Positions 1-9,608 are shown, counted from the stretch's first letter. The stretch: DNA of 64,000 nt from Novosphingobium sp. (GCA_024236215.1 JACKKX010000002.1:124001-188000); one strand, 5' to 3'. The notes: generated from the sequence alone by a model not told the origin. Translations and numbers: made by a program.

Positions 1-262
1 ACGCATTTCCAGCCAGCACATGGCCAACTGGCTACTCCATGGGGTTTGCACCAAGGATCAGGTGATGGACAGCCTGCGCCGTATGGCCGCCAAGGTCGAT
101 GCGCAGAACGCGGGCGATCCGCTCTACGAACCGCTGACCGGCAACGAGGGTGCCCCGGCGTTCCGTGCCGCAATGGATCTGGTCTTCAAGGGCGTGAAAC
201 AGCCCAGCGGCTATACCGAACCGCTGCTTCATGCATGGCGCAGGCGCAAGAAAGGGGAGTGA
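1..262 (+). CDS. glcB: Malate synthase G, C-terminal fragment
   Basis: Only the last 86 residues are visible; the frame is open from base 2 to the stop at 260-262, so the start lies upstream. Malate synthase G condenses glyoxylate with acetyl-CoA to give malate in the glyoxylate bypass, as a cytosolic monomer. The fragment carries conserved C-terminal signatures of the family: ISSQH at the window edge, then QNAGDP and [17 protein letters not shown], which I recognise from the tail of proteobacterial GlcB. This is the C-terminal region that closes over the TIM barrel, so most catalytic residues are out of view. The gene converges on the serine hydrolase, whose stop codon is about ten bases away. 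Confidence 0.93.
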   Translation, partial: RISSQHMANWLLHGVCTKDQVMDSLRRMAAKVDAQNAGDPLYEPLTGNEGAPAFRAAMDLVFKGVKQPSGYTEPLLHAWRRRKKGE

Positions 263-271
263 GCGAAAGGC

Positions 272-1441
272 TCACCATCCGGCGATCACAGCCTTGCGGA
301 TCCCCCTGAAGGGAACGCCGGGCCCAAGATCGGAATTGCACAGCGCTGCAATCGTCACGTTCTTGCGGGTAAAAGTCTGCACCATCGCGCAGAACCCATA
401 GAAGGAGCCATAATGCAGGATTGAGGGGGTAGCCTCGCTAGGCCCGGTAACAAGCAGTCCGCACGCATATTGCGTGTCGCCATAGTGGGCGTCGTCGGGC
501 GAAAAGCGGTTGGCCCCGGACAGGCGCCCGTCGCGCAGCTTTCCGGGTGCGGTCATCAAAGACACATGGGTTTGATCGAACAGCTTACCGGATAACAACG
601 CCGCGGGCCACCGGACCAGGTCCATGACTGTGCCGCGCATCGCGCCCGCACCGCCAGCCTGCGAGGGGTCGGCGTAGGCGGCATTGGCAAAGGGCCGGCC
701 GGGATCACCAGTCTGCGAATAGCCTGACGCGCGCCCCGCAACGATTTGGTCGGGAGTGTCGATCGCCATACTCGACAGGTTCAGTGGACCGTACACCAGG
801 GCTTCCATGGCCTGAGCAAGCGGGACCTTGGTGACTTGTTCGATAACCGCCCCCAGCACGATGAAATTGGCGTTGCTGTAGAGCCAAGCGGTGCCGGGAT
901 CGAAATCGAACGGTTTGGCTTGGCTGGCGATTTCGGCTGCGAGTTCGATCTGGTCCCTGGCCTTGAATGCCTGGCTGGGCAATTCCTCGCTTTCGTCGCT
1001 GTGGAGACCGGCGGTCTGGTGCATTAGCTCCAGCGTGCTGAACGGCTTGAGTTGCTTGAAGACAGGCAGGTATTCAAACACGGGAGCGCCGAGATCGAGT
1101 TTGCCCTGCGATGCCAGCTTGATCGCCGCCGCAGCTGCAAACTGCTTGGTAATTGACCCATAACGAAAAACAGTGGTTGGGGTCACCGGGCTTGCTGTTT
1201 CCAGGTTCGCGATGCCGAAGCCGTGCGAATAATATGGAACACCAGCCCGCGCGACTGCAACTGCTGCGCCCGGGACGCCATGTTCGGCCATGCTTGCGCC
1301 GACTGCTGCGGCGATCCCTTTGGCCATCGCCGTGCTGGCTCGGGTCACGGTCCTTGCAACTGCCGGACTTGCAGCAAATGCCGCGGTTGCCGAGGCTGCA
1401 GCGCTACCAGCCAGGACGGCACGCCGGGTAACGGGTTTCAA
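272..1441 (-). CDS. Exported beta-lactamase-family serine hydrolase
   Basis: A 389-residue serine hydrolase of the class C beta-lactamase / penicillin-binding-protein-like family (Pfam Beta-lactamase), probably acting in the periplasm. The N-terminus has twin arginines (TRRAVLAGS) followed by an Ala-rich hydrophobic stretch, a Tat-like signal. The nucleophile motif SxxK is seen as SITK, the second motif YxN as YSNANF, and the third is HYG near the C-terminus in place of KTG. The start is TTG at 1441: an in-frame TGA lies three codons upstream, so no longer start is possible. It follows rsmA on the same strand after 46 bases and could be the last gene of that operon. Substrate (beta-lactam, D-amino-acid peptide or ester) cannot be told from sequence. 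Confidence 0.85.
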   Translation of the reverse strand: MKPVTRRAVLAGSAAASATAAFAASPAVARTVTRASTAMAKGIAAAVGASMAEHGVPGAAVAVARAGVPYYSHGFGIANLETASPVTPTTVFRYGSITKQFAAAAAIKLASQGKLDLGAPVFEYLPVFKQLKPFSTLELMHQTAGLHSDESEELPSQAFKARDQIELAAEIASQAKPFDFDPGTAWLYSNANFIVLGAVIEQVTKVPLAQAMEALVYGPLNLSSMAIDTPDQIVAGRASGYSQTGDPGRPFANAAYADPSQAGGAGAMRGTVMDLVRWPAALLSGKLFDQTHVSLMTAPGKLRDGRLSGANRFSPDDAHYGDTQYACGLLVTGPSEATPSILHYGSFYGFCAMVQTFTRKNVTIAALCNSDLGPGVPFRGIRKAVIAGW

Positions 1442-1487
1442 TGATCTTCACCCCACCAGTACTGTTGTACCGAGTTAATACAGCGCT

Positions 1488-2309
1488 TCAGCTGGAGCGC
1501 AAGTTCATCTCTCTCGCGATCATAGCAAATTCCGCCACACTCAGCGTCTCCGCCCGGCGTACCGGGTCAATTTGCAGCCTTTCAAGCGCCTCCAGCGCCC
1601 CCGGTACGCCTTTAAGGCTCTGGCGCAGCATCTTGCGGCGCTGGCCGAAGGCGGCTTCGGTCAGGCGTTCGAGTTTTCGGGCGGAAACGCCTGCGGGCAT
1701 TTCGGCGGGGGTAACGTGGACCACGGCGCTCATCACCTTGGGGGGCGGGGTGAAGGCGCTGCGGTGGACCTTCATCGCGATCCTTGCTGCGCTGCGCCAC
1801 TGCGCCAGAACGGCCAGACGGCCATAGGCATCGCTGCCCGCTTCGGCCACGATCCGCTGCGCGACCTCGAGCTGGAACATCAGCGTCAGGCTGGCCCATT
1901 GCGGCGGCCATGCCTCACCTCCCAGCCAGCCCACGAACAAGGCGGTGCCGACATTGTAGGGCAGGTTGGCCACCACGTGGAACGGCCCCTCGATCCCGTG
2001 GGCCACCTTCATCGCGTCGCCCTCGATCACGCGCAGCTGGCCGGGGAAGGCTTCGGCGAGTTCGGCCAGCGCGGGCAGGCAGCGCCGGTCCATCTCGATT
2101 GCGGTAACGCGGGCCCCGGCGCGCAGCAGGGCGCGGGTGAGGCCGCCGGGGCCAGGGCCGACCTCGAGCACCTGCGCGCCGTCCAGCTTGCCCGGGATCG
2201 CGGCAATCCGGTCGAGCAGCTGCTCGTCGAACAGGAAGTTCTGTCCCAGCGCCTTGCTGGCGGAGAGGCCGTGCCGCGCAATGACCTCGCGCAGGGGAGG
2301 GAGCATCAT
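1488..2309 (-). CDS. rsmA: 16S rRNA dimethyladenosine transferase RsmA/KsgA
   Basis: Transfers four methyl groups from SAM to two adjacent adenosines in the loop of helix 45 of 16S rRNA during late 30S assembly. The 273-residue length is normal. Visible motifs are GQNFLFD at the N-terminus, the SAM-binding motif [13 protein letters not shown], and the catalytic NLPYNVGT. I chose the ATG at 2309 because it overlaps the pdxA stop (ATGA); a second ATG follows directly at 2306, and the much longer upstream frame is only the antisense shadow of pdxA. It lies in the conserved lptD-surA-pdxA-rsmA order also known from E. coli. Confidence 0.96.
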   Translation of the reverse strand: MMLPPLREVIARHGLSASKALGQNFLFDEQLLDRIAAIPGKLDGAQVLEVGPGPGGLTRALLRAGARVTAIEMDRRCLPALAELAEAFPGQLRVIEGDAMKVAHGIEGPFHVVANLPYNVGTALFVGWLGGEAWPPQWASLTLMFQLEVAQRIVAEAGSDAYGRLAVLAQWRSAARIAMKVHRSAFTPPPKVMSAVVHVTPAEMPAGVSARKLERLTEAAFGQRRKMLRQSLKGVPGALEALERLQIDPVRRAETLSVAEFAMIAREMNLRSS

Positions 2310-3310
2310 CCCTCGATCCGCCGCTGGGCGCATTCGCCAGCCATGCGGATCGCGGCGATCATCGCCCCGGGATCGGCCTTGCCGCTTCCCGCGATCGCGA
2401 AGGCAGTGCCGTGGTCTGGGCTGGTGCGGACCACCGGCAGTCCCAACGTGACGTTGACGCCGGAATCGAAATCGAGCGCCTTGACCGGGATCAGCGCCTG
2501 ATCGTGATACATGCACAGCGCCGCGTCATAGCCTTCGCGGGCATGCGGAGCGAACAGCGCGTCGGCGGGGTGCGGGCCGGTTACAGTCAGTCCCTCGGCC
2601 CGAAGCGCGGCGATCGCAGGAGCAATGATTGCGATCTCCTCGCCGCCCATGCGGCCTTCCTCGCCCGCGTGAGGATTGAGTGCGGCAATCGCGATCCGGG
2701 GCACAGCAATCCTGAAATCGGTCCGGAGCGCCCGATCCACGATCCGCGCGCGGCGCACGATCAGCTCAGCGCTCAGTAGGCCGGGAACATCGGCCAGCGC
2801 GACGTGGACTGTCAGCGGTACGGTGCGCAGGTTTGGCCCGGCCAGCATCATCACCGCATCCTGCACTACGACGCCGCAAGCGGCAGCGACATATTCGGTC
2901 TGCCCGGGTTGCGCGAAGCCCACCTCGGCCAGCCGCGCCTTGGCGATCGGGGCGGTGACTATGCCCGCAGCCTCACCCGCAACGGCAAGCCCAACGGCCT
3001 CACCCAGCGAGGCAAGCGCCAGTTCGGCGCCTTCGCGGCTCGGCGCGCCGGGCGCATAGGTTCCGTCCGCACCTGCCAGGACCGGCAGTGACCAGGCGAA
3101 GCAGTCCATCGCCTCGGCGGGGTGAAAGATCTGGGTCACCGGCATGGCAATCCCGCGCCGCGCTGCTGCTTCGGCCAGTAGCTCGGGGCCACCCGCGACG
3201 AAAAATGGCGCCAGTTCTGCGGCATCCCGGTGCGCCCAGGCTGCCGCGATCAATTCCGGGCCGACCCCCGCCGGATCGCCAAGCGATACAGCGAGGGGCA
3301 GATCGGGCAT
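2306..3310 (-). CDS. pdxA: 4-hydroxythreonine-4-phosphate dehydrogenase
   Basis: NAD-dependent, metal-binding enzyme of the DXP-dependent route to pyridoxal 5-phosphate; oxidises 4-phosphohydroxy-L-threonine. It is 334 residues long, the usual size. The protein opens with [15 protein letters not shown], the family signature, and contains NPHAGE and [11 protein letters not shown], which hold metal and substrate ligands. The ATG at 3310 shares its A with the TGA stop of surA, so translation is probably coupled; the longer in-frame extension into surA has no family similarity. Cytosolic; second last enzyme of the four-gene core operon. Confidence 0.96.
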   Translation of the reverse strand: MPDLPLAVSLGDPAGVGPELIAAAWAHRDAAELAPFFVAGGPELLAEAAARRGIAMPVTQIFHPAEAMDCFAWSLPVLAGADGTYAPGAPSREGAELALASLGEAVGLAVAGEAAGIVTAPIAKARLAEVGFAQPGQTEYVAAACGVVVQDAVMMLAGPNLRTVPLTVHVALADVPGLLSAELIVRRARIVDRALRTDFRIAVPRIAIAALNPHAGEEGRMGGEEIAIIAPAIAALRAEGLTVTGPHPADALFAPHAREGYDAALCMYHDQALIPVKALDFDSGVNVTLGLPVVRTSPDHGTAFAIAGSGKADPGAMIAAIRMAGECAQRRIEG

Positions 3311-4653
3311 CAGTTGCCGTAATCGATGATCGCGTCGCGGCGAAGATCGCGCAGATAGCTCATCGCGCGCTTCTGCACGCGCTCTTCTTCCATCTGGTTC
3401 TGCACTTCCTCGAAATTGGGGCCGCCGTCGACCTTGGGATCGTCGCGGCCGCACAGCATCAGCACGCGCACGCCGTCTTCGATCGATCCGAACGGCGCGG
3501 TGGTTTCACCCGGCGAGAGTTGCAGCACCATCGCCTGAAGCGGTCCGGGCAGGTCGCGTGCCTTGATCTGATCGTTGGAGACGACTTCCGCGCCCATCTG
3601 GTTGGCTACGGCATCGACGGTCGCGCAGCCGCGCGCATCCTTCATCGCGGCTGCGAAGGCCTGGGCCCGCGCAGTTGCATCGGCCTCGGTCGCGCCGGGG
3701 GGGAAGCTGATCGAGATCTGCTTGAGGCTGAGCAGCGCATCGCGCGGATCGGCGGTCAGCACCTTTCGCTGATCGACCAGCACCACGATCGAAAAGCCCC
3801 CGCGCACCTCGATCGGCCCGGCAAGCTGGCCGGGCTGAAGCGTCTGCAAGGCGGCCTGAAGCTCGGGCGGAAGCTGAGCCGGACGCAGCCAGCCGAGATC
3901 GCCGCCTACCGCCGCCGAGGAAGCCTCGGAAAACTGACGGGCATAGGCGACGAAGCTGCCGCCCTGGCGGAGCTGTTCGACGATCCGCTGGGCGTTCTGG
4001 TACACCGCCTCGCGGTTTTCGCTGTTGGCGGACAGGAAGATTTCGCCGACCCGGTATTCCTCGGTGCCCTTCTGGTCCTGTAGGCGCTTGAGCACATCGC
4101 GCACTTCCTCGTCGGAAACGCTCACGAAAGGCTGGACGTTGCGGCGCAGCAGCCGCTGCCAGGCCAGTTCGCCGCGGATCTGGCGCTTGAGCGAGGCCGG
4201 CGACGAGCCGATCTTCTGCAGGTACTGGTCGAGCGCCTTGGTATCGCGACCAAAGTTCTGCTGGGCCACCCGGGCGTAGGTCTGCTCGACCTCTTCTTCT
4301 TCAACTTCGACCTTCTGCGCCCTGGCTTCCTGGATCTGCAGCGTCTCGTCCATCAGGTTGCGCAGAACCTGCATGCGCAGCCGCTGCAGTTCCTCGGCAT
4401 CGATCTTGCCGCCGCTGGCCGCCACGATCAGCGCAACGCGCTGATCGATATCGGTGCCGGTAATCACCTCTCCATTGATGATAACCGTAGCGGTGCGATG
4501 GTTGGGGTCATTCTTGCCAAAGATCACCGGGTTTTCCGGCAGGTCGAAGCTTCCGCCCGCTTCCTGCGCGGCGGCACCGCCCGCGAGGGTCAGCGCGACA
4601 AGCGAGGCAACAAGAAAACGGGCGGCGGAACGGTGCGGTTTATTGCGGTTCAC
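3310..4653 (-). CDS. surA: Periplasmic chaperone / peptidylprolyl isomerase SurA
   Basis: Periplasmic folding factor for outer-membrane beta-barrels, here directly after its major client gene lptD. The 447-residue protein has a Sec signal (hydrophobic VASLVALTLAGGAAA, predicted cleavage near residue 29), a SurA N-terminal helical domain (about residues 50-180) and one recognisable parvulin domain (about 195-290, with EIFLSA, GGDLGWL and GFSIV). E. coli SurA has two parvulin repeats; the region after residue 300 here is more diverged and may be a second, degenerate one. Start is GTG at 4653. A 139-base gap separates it from lptD, holding no other gene. Confidence 0.93.
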   Translation of the reverse strand: MNRNKPHRSAARFLVASLVALTLAGGAAAQEAGGSFDLPENPVIFGKNDPNHRTATVIINGEVITGTDIDQRVALIVAASGGKIDAEELQRLRMQVLRNLMDETLQIQEARAQKVEVEEEEVEQTYARVAQQNFGRDTKALDQYLQKIGSSPASLKRQIRGELAWQRLLRRNVQPFVSVSDEEVRDVLKRLQDQKGTEEYRVGEIFLSANSENREAVYQNAQRIVEQLRQGGSFVAYARQFSEASSAAVGGDLGWLRPAQLPPELQAALQTLQPGQLAGPIEVRGGFSIVVLVDQRKVLTADPRDALLSLKQISISFPPGATEADATARAQAFAAAMKDARGCATVDAVANQMGAEVVSNDQIKARDLPGPLQAMVLQLSPGETTAPFGSIEDGVRVLMLCGRDDPKVDGGPNFEEVQNQMEEERVQKRAMSYLRDLRRDAIIDYGN

Positions 4654-4792
4654 AGGTTTTCAATTCCCAATAACGGCGGGTCCAGACCCCGCGCGACTTG
4701 CCGGGGCGTGTGCCGCCTGCCGGCTTAACCGAAGCTGAGCATCCGCGCGGATAGCGCGTTTGGTGCGGCCTGCCAATGCGCCAGGCACGGTT

Positions 4793-7054
4793 TTACCGGA
4801 AGCCCAGATTGCGCAGCGCGAAGTGAATCTGAAAGGTATTGCCCTTCTGCGCGTCACCGGTCGCGACATAGTCGCGCCGCCAGGTGAAGGCCAATTCCAG
4901 ACAATCGTCCTGATAGGCCACGCCAAGCCGGGTTCGCAGCGGCTGGAAACCGTCCGCGCCAACCTGGGTAGGATCTTCGCTGGTGCTTGTCAGATCGATC
5001 ACGCCCGAGCCGAACACCGACCAATAGCGTGCGAAGGCGACGCGGCCCGATACGCGCAGTTCCTCACGGTCGCGCAGATCTTCGGTGCCAACCGCAACGT
5101 TGCGATTGAGACGCAGATAGCCGACCTCGAAATAGGTCCGTTCGTTCCCGACTGCGGCATCGAACTCGTTGCGGCGGACGGCGAAGTTATCCTTGTCGAG
5201 GCGGAAGCGGTGGGTGACCTTGACCACGTCCTTGAAACGCACTTCGGTGCGGCCGACCACATCGGAGGTGCGGTTGGAGAGGCCGGTTCCGTCGGGTAGC
5301 AGTGTCGGGCGCGATGTCAGGCGATAGGACTGGCCCACGGTGCTGGTCACGCGCCAATTGGGCCGCTCCCACTGCCAGTCAAATCCGTAGGTGAAGCGCA
5401 CACCGTCCTCGACCCGGTCGTAGCCAGCGAATCGGTTGAGCGCGAAGAGGTTTGAATCCTCAAGATCGATCGAACGGGCATCCTCGTTCGGAACATCGAG
5501 GTTCTTGAGCGTCGGGCTGGCGACGATCTGAAGGCGCGGGGTGAGCACCTGGGTCCCACCCATGAACTGTCCGACCAGCGGCCATTTCACATCGACGGCT
5601 GCCGTGGCCAGGCCGCGGGTCTCCCAGCCGGGATTGCCGCGATAGAGAGCGGTTGCGGTCAGCGCGTTCTGGTCGGAGTGATAGACGTCGCCGCGAACAA
5701 GCCCGGTCAGCGTTACTTCCTGTCCCAGCGAGGTAATCCGGCGCAGATCCCAGCGGCCCGAAACGAAGGCGCGCTGGGTGTCCTGTCCGCTGGTCCGGGT
5801 GATTGCCAGGCTGTTGGCCTGAAGCTCGAAGCGGCCGCCCAGCAGCGGATCCTCGAAGCGCCGACGCCAGTCGAGCACGGGAAGCGCGACCGGCACCTGG
5901 CCCTGGCTGTCGCCGACGCGCAAGGTCTGGGTCGCCCAGCCTTCCAGCGAGAAATAGGAATTCACCCCGATCCTCTCAAGCGAGACGGTCGAGCGCAGCC
6001 GGTCGTCGCGGCTGATGTCATAGCGGCGCAGAAACGTTCGGTCCGAAGCTGCGCGGCCCGAGAAGGTCAGGCTCCAGTTCGGATCGAACTGATACCGCCC
6101 ATTGACATAAAGGTAGCCGCGCCAGTCCTGCTGGCGGGTGGTGGCTGCCGTTCCGATCGGAATGCGCGAGCCCCGCGTGGCGTAACCGGTGATCTGGTAG
6201 GCCCCGTTGGAATTGAGTTCGCGGTACTGGGCTTCGATCATCGGCAATGCGCCGGTATAGACATAGCCGGTGATCGCCAGATCGCGATTGGCCGAAAGGC
6301 GCTGGTACCAGGTGTTGGAAAACTCCACGCCGTTCGATGCCGAAAGCCGGATGTCGGGGATCAGCAAGCCCGAGATTGGCCGACCGTCGGTGGTCAGCAC
6401 CAGGCCTGGCAGCGGCAGCAGCCGAACCCCGAACAGTTCGAGCCGCGCGCCGAGAAAGCGCACGCGCTTTTCCTCGGGATAGTAGATCACGCGCTCGGCG
6501 GTGACGCGCCAGCTCGGCTTGCGCGGACAGCCCTTGTCATCCTCAACCGCGCAAGCGCTGTAGGCGGCATTGTGCAGCACCACGTTGCCATCGTCGTTGC
6601 GTTCGCCCTTGATCGCGGCCAGCCGCCCGCCCTCGCGCAGCGCCAGCAGCATATTTTCCATCGCCCCGGCCTTGAGCTCGTCGGTCAGCTCGATCCGATC
6701 GGTGAACAGCTGGTTGCCGTCGGCATCGACGAAGCGAATGTTACCGGTGGCGACGATCTGGCCGCTCTTGCGGTCCCACACCACCTGGTCGGCGCGCACC
6801 GATTGGTCCCCACGCCGCAAGACCACATTGCCGAACACGGTAATGAGGTCATTCTCGCTGTCATAGCTGGCACCGTCGGCCTCGAAACCGATCTGGTCAT
6901 CGTCGGCGGGAACCTGTTCGACCCGCGTGGGCAGCGCCGTGCGATCCTGCGCGCGCGCCGATTCGGGCGCCACGAGCGCCGCAATCGCCAACACGGCGGC
7001 GGCGATCGGGTTCGACAGGGAGGGAGGCAGACGCAGCTGCGCGGACGGGACCAT
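4793..7054 (-). CDS. lptD: LPS-assembly outer-membrane protein LptD
   Basis: Outer-membrane beta-barrel that, with LptE, inserts lipopolysaccharide into the outer leaflet. The 753-residue protein has a signal peptide (hydrophobic stretch ending ESARA, cleavage near residue 35), an OstA/LptA-like jellyroll domain (about residues 50-190, with ADQVVWD and GNIRFVD), the characteristic YSAC...PSWR segment joining to the barrel, then a long series of amphipathic strands ending in the aromatic-type C-terminus NLGFR. The ATG at 7054 precedes a proper signal peptide; an in-frame extension up to 7141 is basic and unlikely. First gene of the leftward block lptD-surA-pdxA-rsmA; lptE, lptF and lptG are not in the window. 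Confidence 0.95.
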   Translation of the reverse strand: MVPSAQLRLPPSLSNPIAAAVLAIAALVAPESARAQDRTALPTRVEQVPADDDQIGFEADGASYDSENDLITVFGNVVLRRGDQSVRADQVVWDRKSGQIVATGNIRFVDADGNQLFTDRIELTDELKAGAMENMLLALREGGRLAAIKGERNDDGNVVLHNAAYSACAVEDDKGCPRKPSWRVTAERVIYYPEEKRVRFLGARLELFGVRLLPLPGLVLTTDGRPISGLLIPDIRLSASNGVEFSNTWYQRLSANRDLAITGYVYTGALPMIEAQYRELNSNGAYQITGYATRGSRIPIGTAATTRQQDWRGYLYVNGRYQFDPNWSLTFSGRAASDRTFLRRYDISRDDRLRSTVSLERIGVNSYFSLEGWATQTLRVGDSQGQVPVALPVLDWRRRFEDPLLGGRFELQANSLAITRTSGQDTQRAFVSGRWDLRRITSLGQEVTLTGLVRGDVYHSDQNALTATALYRGNPGWETRGLATAAVDVKWPLVGQFMGGTQVLTPRLQIVASPTLKNLDVPNEDARSIDLEDSNLFALNRFAGYDRVEDGVRFTYGFDWQWERPNWRVTSTVGQSYRLTSRPTLLPDGTGLSNRTSDVVGRTEVRFKDVVKVTHRFRLDKDNFAVRRNEFDAAVGNERTYFEVGYLRLNRNVAVGTEDLRDREELRVSGRVAFARYWSVFGSGVIDLTSTSEDPTQVGADGFQPLRTRLGVAYQDDCLELAFTWRRDYVATGDAQKGNTFQIHFALRNLGFR

Positions 7055-7103
7055 GGCTTGCCTATCGCACCGGCGGCGCCTAACTGCAATCCACGCAAAT
7101 CGT

Positions 7104-7125
7104 CTGCGGCATCGCTTTGCCGCAG
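7104..7125. promoter_or_regulatory. Hairpin in the lptD/pepA divergent intergenic region
   Basis: A perfect 8-base inverted repeat (CTGCGGCA / TGCCGCAG, 6-base loop) sits 27 bases upstream of the pepA start and 50 bases upstream of the lptD start. It has no T-run and so is not a terminator; it could be an operator or a leader hairpin. No regulator can be assigned. Confidence 0.35.
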
Positions 7126-7152
7126 GTGTGCAACCTTCCATTGGGAGCGAAA

Positions 7153-8616
7153 ATGCAGATCGAATTTCTTGACGGCACCCTTGCCGCCGATACCAGCCCG
7201 GTTGCCCGCATCGTCAATCAGGATGCCATTCCCGCCGATCTTGAGTCCGTATTGACCGATGGCGCGCGCGCCAGCCGCTTCTCGGGCAAGACCGCGCAGC
7301 TGTTCGAGGGATTTGTCAGCCGCGGCGGCAAGGCGGTGCGCGTGGCGCTGATTGGCGCGGGCGATGGCAAGGCCAAGGATCGGCTCGCCGCGCTGGAACG
7401 CGCCGGGGCAGCCCTGACCGCAAAATTCCTCGCCTCAGGCGAAACCGCACTGACCATCGATCTTGCCGACTCCGGACTTGCCGCCGCCGATGCCGCTGCC
7501 TTCTTGCTGGGCGCGCGACTGCGCGGCTGGCGCCACGATGTCTATCGCACCCGTATGCCCGAGGATCAGAAGGCCACGCTCAAGACCATCCGTGTCGCCA
7601 ATGCGCCCGCCGGGACTGAGGCGGCCTGGGAAGCCGAGGCAGCGCTTGCACAGGGGGTCGAGTTCACCCGCGAACTGGTGACCGAACCGGCCAACGTGAT
7701 CTATCCCGAAAGCTTTGTTGCCCGCGCCGAAAAGCGCCTGGCGGGCACCGGGATCGGCCTTCGGGTGCTCGACGAGAACGAGATGGCCGCGCTCGGCATG
7801 GGTGCGCTTTTGGGTGTCGCCCAGGGTTCGGTGCGCAAGCCGCGGCTGCTGGTGATGGAATGGAAGGGCGGCCAGGCGGGTGAAGCGCCGGTTGCCTTCG
7901 TCGGCAAGGGGGTGACCTTCGACACCGGCGGGATCAGCCTCAAGCCCCCGGCCGGGATGGAAGACATGAAGTGGGACATGGGCGGCGCCGGCGCAGTGGC
8001 GGGCACCATGCTGGCGCTCGCGCTGCGCAAGGCCAAGGCCAATGTGGTCGGGGTCTGCGGACTGGTCGAGAATATGCCCGATGGCAATGCCCAGCGCCCC
8101 GGCGACGTGGTTACCTCGATGTCGGGACAGACGATCGAGGTCATCAACACCGATGCCGAAGGGCGGCTGGTGCTGTGCGATGCGATCACCTGGACCCAGA
8201 AGGAATTCTCTCCCGCCGCGGTGATCGATCTGGCGACCCTGACCGGGGCGATGATCATTTCGCTTGGCAACGAGCATGGCGGACTGTTTTCCAACGACGA
8301 TGCCCTGGCCGAGAAGCTGCTCGATGCCGGGATCGCCTCGGGCGACAAGCTGTGGCGCCAGCCGATGGGGCCTGCCTATGACAAGCTGATCGACAGCCCG
8401 ATCGCCGACATGAAGAACGTCGGCCCGCGTGAGGGCGGTTCGATCACCGCGGCGCAGTTCATTCAGCGCTTTGTCGACAAGGGCACCCCCTGGGCGCACC
8501 TCGACATTGCGGGCATGGTCTGGGCGGCCAAGCCCGGCGCGACCTGGGACAAGGGCGCGACCGGATTTGGCGTGCGCGTGCTCGATCGCTTCGTGCGCGA
8601 CCAGCTCGAAGGCTGA
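7153..8616 (+). CDS. pepA: Leucyl aminopeptidase (M17 family)
   Basis: Two-metal (Zn/Mn) aminopeptidase that removes N-terminal residues from peptides in the cytosol, normally as a hexamer. The 487-residue protein has the M17 signature NTDAEGRL and the metal/catalytic segment KGVTFDTGGISLK; the N-terminal third is the variable macro-like domain. The ATG at 7153 is preceded by a good ribosome site (GGGAG) with proper spacing, whereas the upstream in-frame ATG at 7117 is not. Its TGA shares the A with the ATG of holC, the same pepA-holC coupling found in many proteobacteria. Confidence 0.95.
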   Translation: MQIEFLDGTLAADTSPVARIVNQDAIPADLESVLTDGARASRFSGKTAQLFEGFVSRGGKAVRVALIGAGDGKAKDRLAALERAGAALTAKFLASGETALTIDLADSGLAAADAAAFLLGARLRGWRHDVYRTRMPEDQKATLKTIRVANAPAGTEAAWEAEAALAQGVEFTRELVTEPANVIYPESFVARAEKRLAGTGIGLRVLDENEMAALGMGALLGVAQGSVRKPRLLVMEWKGGQAGEAPVAFVGKGVTFDTGGISLKPPAGMEDMKWDMGGAGAVAGTMLALALRKAKANVVGVCGLVENMPDGNAQRPGDVVTSMSGQTIEVINTDAEGRLVLCDAITWTQKEFSPAAVIDLATLTGAMIISLGNEHGGLFSNDDALAEKLLDAGIASGDKLWRQPMGPAYDKLIDSPIADMKNVGPREGGSITAAQFIQRFVDKGTPWAHLDIAGMVWAAKPGATWDKGATGFGVRVLDRFVRDQLEG

Positions 8617-9050
8617 TGCGGGTCGATTTCTACCAGCTGAGCAGCGATACCGCCGAAGTCGCGATCCGCAAGATCGCGACCAAGGCCTGCGAGAAGGGCG
8701 AGCGCATGCTGGTGGTCTCGGCCGATGATGCGCAGCTGATGCGAATCGATGAGGCGTTGTGGGCGGTGGAGGGCAGCTTCCTGGCCCACGGCCCTGCCGG
8801 TGGGCCGCATCAGGATCGCCAGCCAATCCTGCTTTCGGATCGCACTGATCCTGCCAACGGGGCCCGGCTGATCGCTCTGGCCGACGGGGTCTGGCGCGAC
8901 GAGGCTCTGGGCTTCGATCGTGCGCTGCTGATGTTCGATGAAGCGACTGTCGAGGCCGCGCGGGTCACCTGGCGCGGGCTCGACACCGCCGAAGGGGTTG
9001 AGCGCGCGTACTGGCGCCAGGACGGCGGCAAATGGATCAAGGCCGCGTAA
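8616..9050 (+). CDS. holC: DNA polymerase III chi subunit
   Basis: The chi subunit bridges the clamp loader to SSB on the lagging strand. The 144-residue protein begins MRVDFYQL, the usual start of HolC, and shows the conserved LVVSADDAQLMRIDEALW and FLAHG / QPILLS segments. It overlaps the pepA stop by one base, so the two are almost certainly co-translated. No psi subunit gene is visible. The product was recognised from the overall pattern, since the family is short and only moderately conserved. Confidence 0.9.
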   Translation: MRVDFYQLSSDTAEVAIRKIATKACEKGERMLVVSADDAQLMRIDEALWAVEGSFLAHGPAGGPHQDRQPILLSDRTDPANGARLIALADGVWRDEALGFDRALLMFDEATVEAARVTWRGLDTAEGVERAYWRQDGGKWIKAA

Positions 9051-9053
9051 CGG

Positions 9054-9082
9054 TTGCGGCCCGCGCGTTTCCTCGCTAGGGG
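9054..9082 (+). promoter_or_regulatory. Putative ndk promoter
   Basis: TTGCGG at 9054-9059 and TAGGGG at 9077-9082, exactly 17 bases apart, just after the holC stop and 45 bases before the ndk start. The same TTGNNN-N17-TANNNN layout recurs at several other genes in this window, which supports it as a housekeeping-sigma promoter. Predicted by eye only. Confidence 0.5.
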
Positions 9083-9127
9083 CGCGCCGACCCTTCCAAA
9101 GCAACATTATTTCGCAAGGAAACGACC

Positions 9128-9550
9128 ATGGCGGTTACCCGCACCTTTTCGATCATCAAGCCCGACGCCACCCGCCGCAACCTGACCGGCGCGGTCACCA
9201 AGATGCTGGAAGAAGCCGGCCTGCGCGTCGTCGCTTCCAAGCGCATCCACATGAGCCGCGAGCAGGCCGAAGGCTTCTATGCGGTGCACAAGGAACGCCC
9301 CTTCTTCGGCGAACTGGTCGACTTCATGATGAGCGAGCCGGTGGTGGTTCAGGTCCTCGAGGGCGAAGATGCCGTGGCCCGCAACCGGGACATCATGGGC
9401 GCGACCAATCCGGCCGACGCGGCCGAGGGCACCATCCGCAAGACCCACGCGCTGTCGATCGGTGAAAACACCGTCCACGGCAGTGATAGTGACGAAAACG
9501 CCGCGATCGAGATCGCCTTTTTCTTCAAGCCCGAAGAGATCGTCGGCTAA
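9128..9550 (+). CDS. ndk: Nucleoside diphosphate kinase
   Basis: Transfers the gamma phosphate between nucleoside tri- and diphosphates through a phosphohistidine, balancing NTP and dNTP pools in the cytosol. The 140-residue protein matches the family throughout: start [13 protein letters not shown]-site RPFF, and the active-site region NTVHGSDS with the catalytic histidine just before GSDS. ATG at 9128 is preceded by AAGGAA. It is a single-gene transcription unit with a putative promoter upstream and a strong terminator downstream. Confidence 0.98.
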   Translation: MAVTRTFSIIKPDATRRNLTGAVTKMLEEAGLRVVASKRIHMSREQAEGFYAVHKERPFFGELVDFMMSEPVVVQVLEGEDAVARNRDIMGATNPADAAEGTIRKTHALSIGENTVHGSDSDENAAIEIAFFFKPEEIVG

Positions 9551-9562
9551 GTCCGATCGCTG

Positions 9563-9608
9563 GACGCAAAAGGGGCCGCCGGCGCGATCCGGCGGCCCTT
9601 TTTGCGTC
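9563..9608 (+). terminator. Intrinsic terminator after ndk
   Basis: Long near-perfect hairpin starting 12 bases after the ndk stop: the arm GACGCAAAAGGGGCCGCCGG pairs with a complementary arm ending in CCCTTTTTGCGTC across a 6-base loop. The A-rich left flank and T-rich right flank would allow it to work in both directions. Confidence 0.85.

Noticed and set aside
2310-2516. N-terminal extension of rsmA
   Set aside because: Runs through the pdxA coding region in another frame; the RsmA family begins at the ATG overlapping the pdxA stop.
3088-4083. A 331-codon frame across pdxA and surA on the opposite strand
   Set aside because: Spans two real genes, with no motif and no ribosome site.
5678-7255. 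A 525-codon open frame antisense to lptD
   Set aside because: High-GC antisense frames are commonly open. It has no ribosome site or family similarity, and lptD on the other strand is certain.
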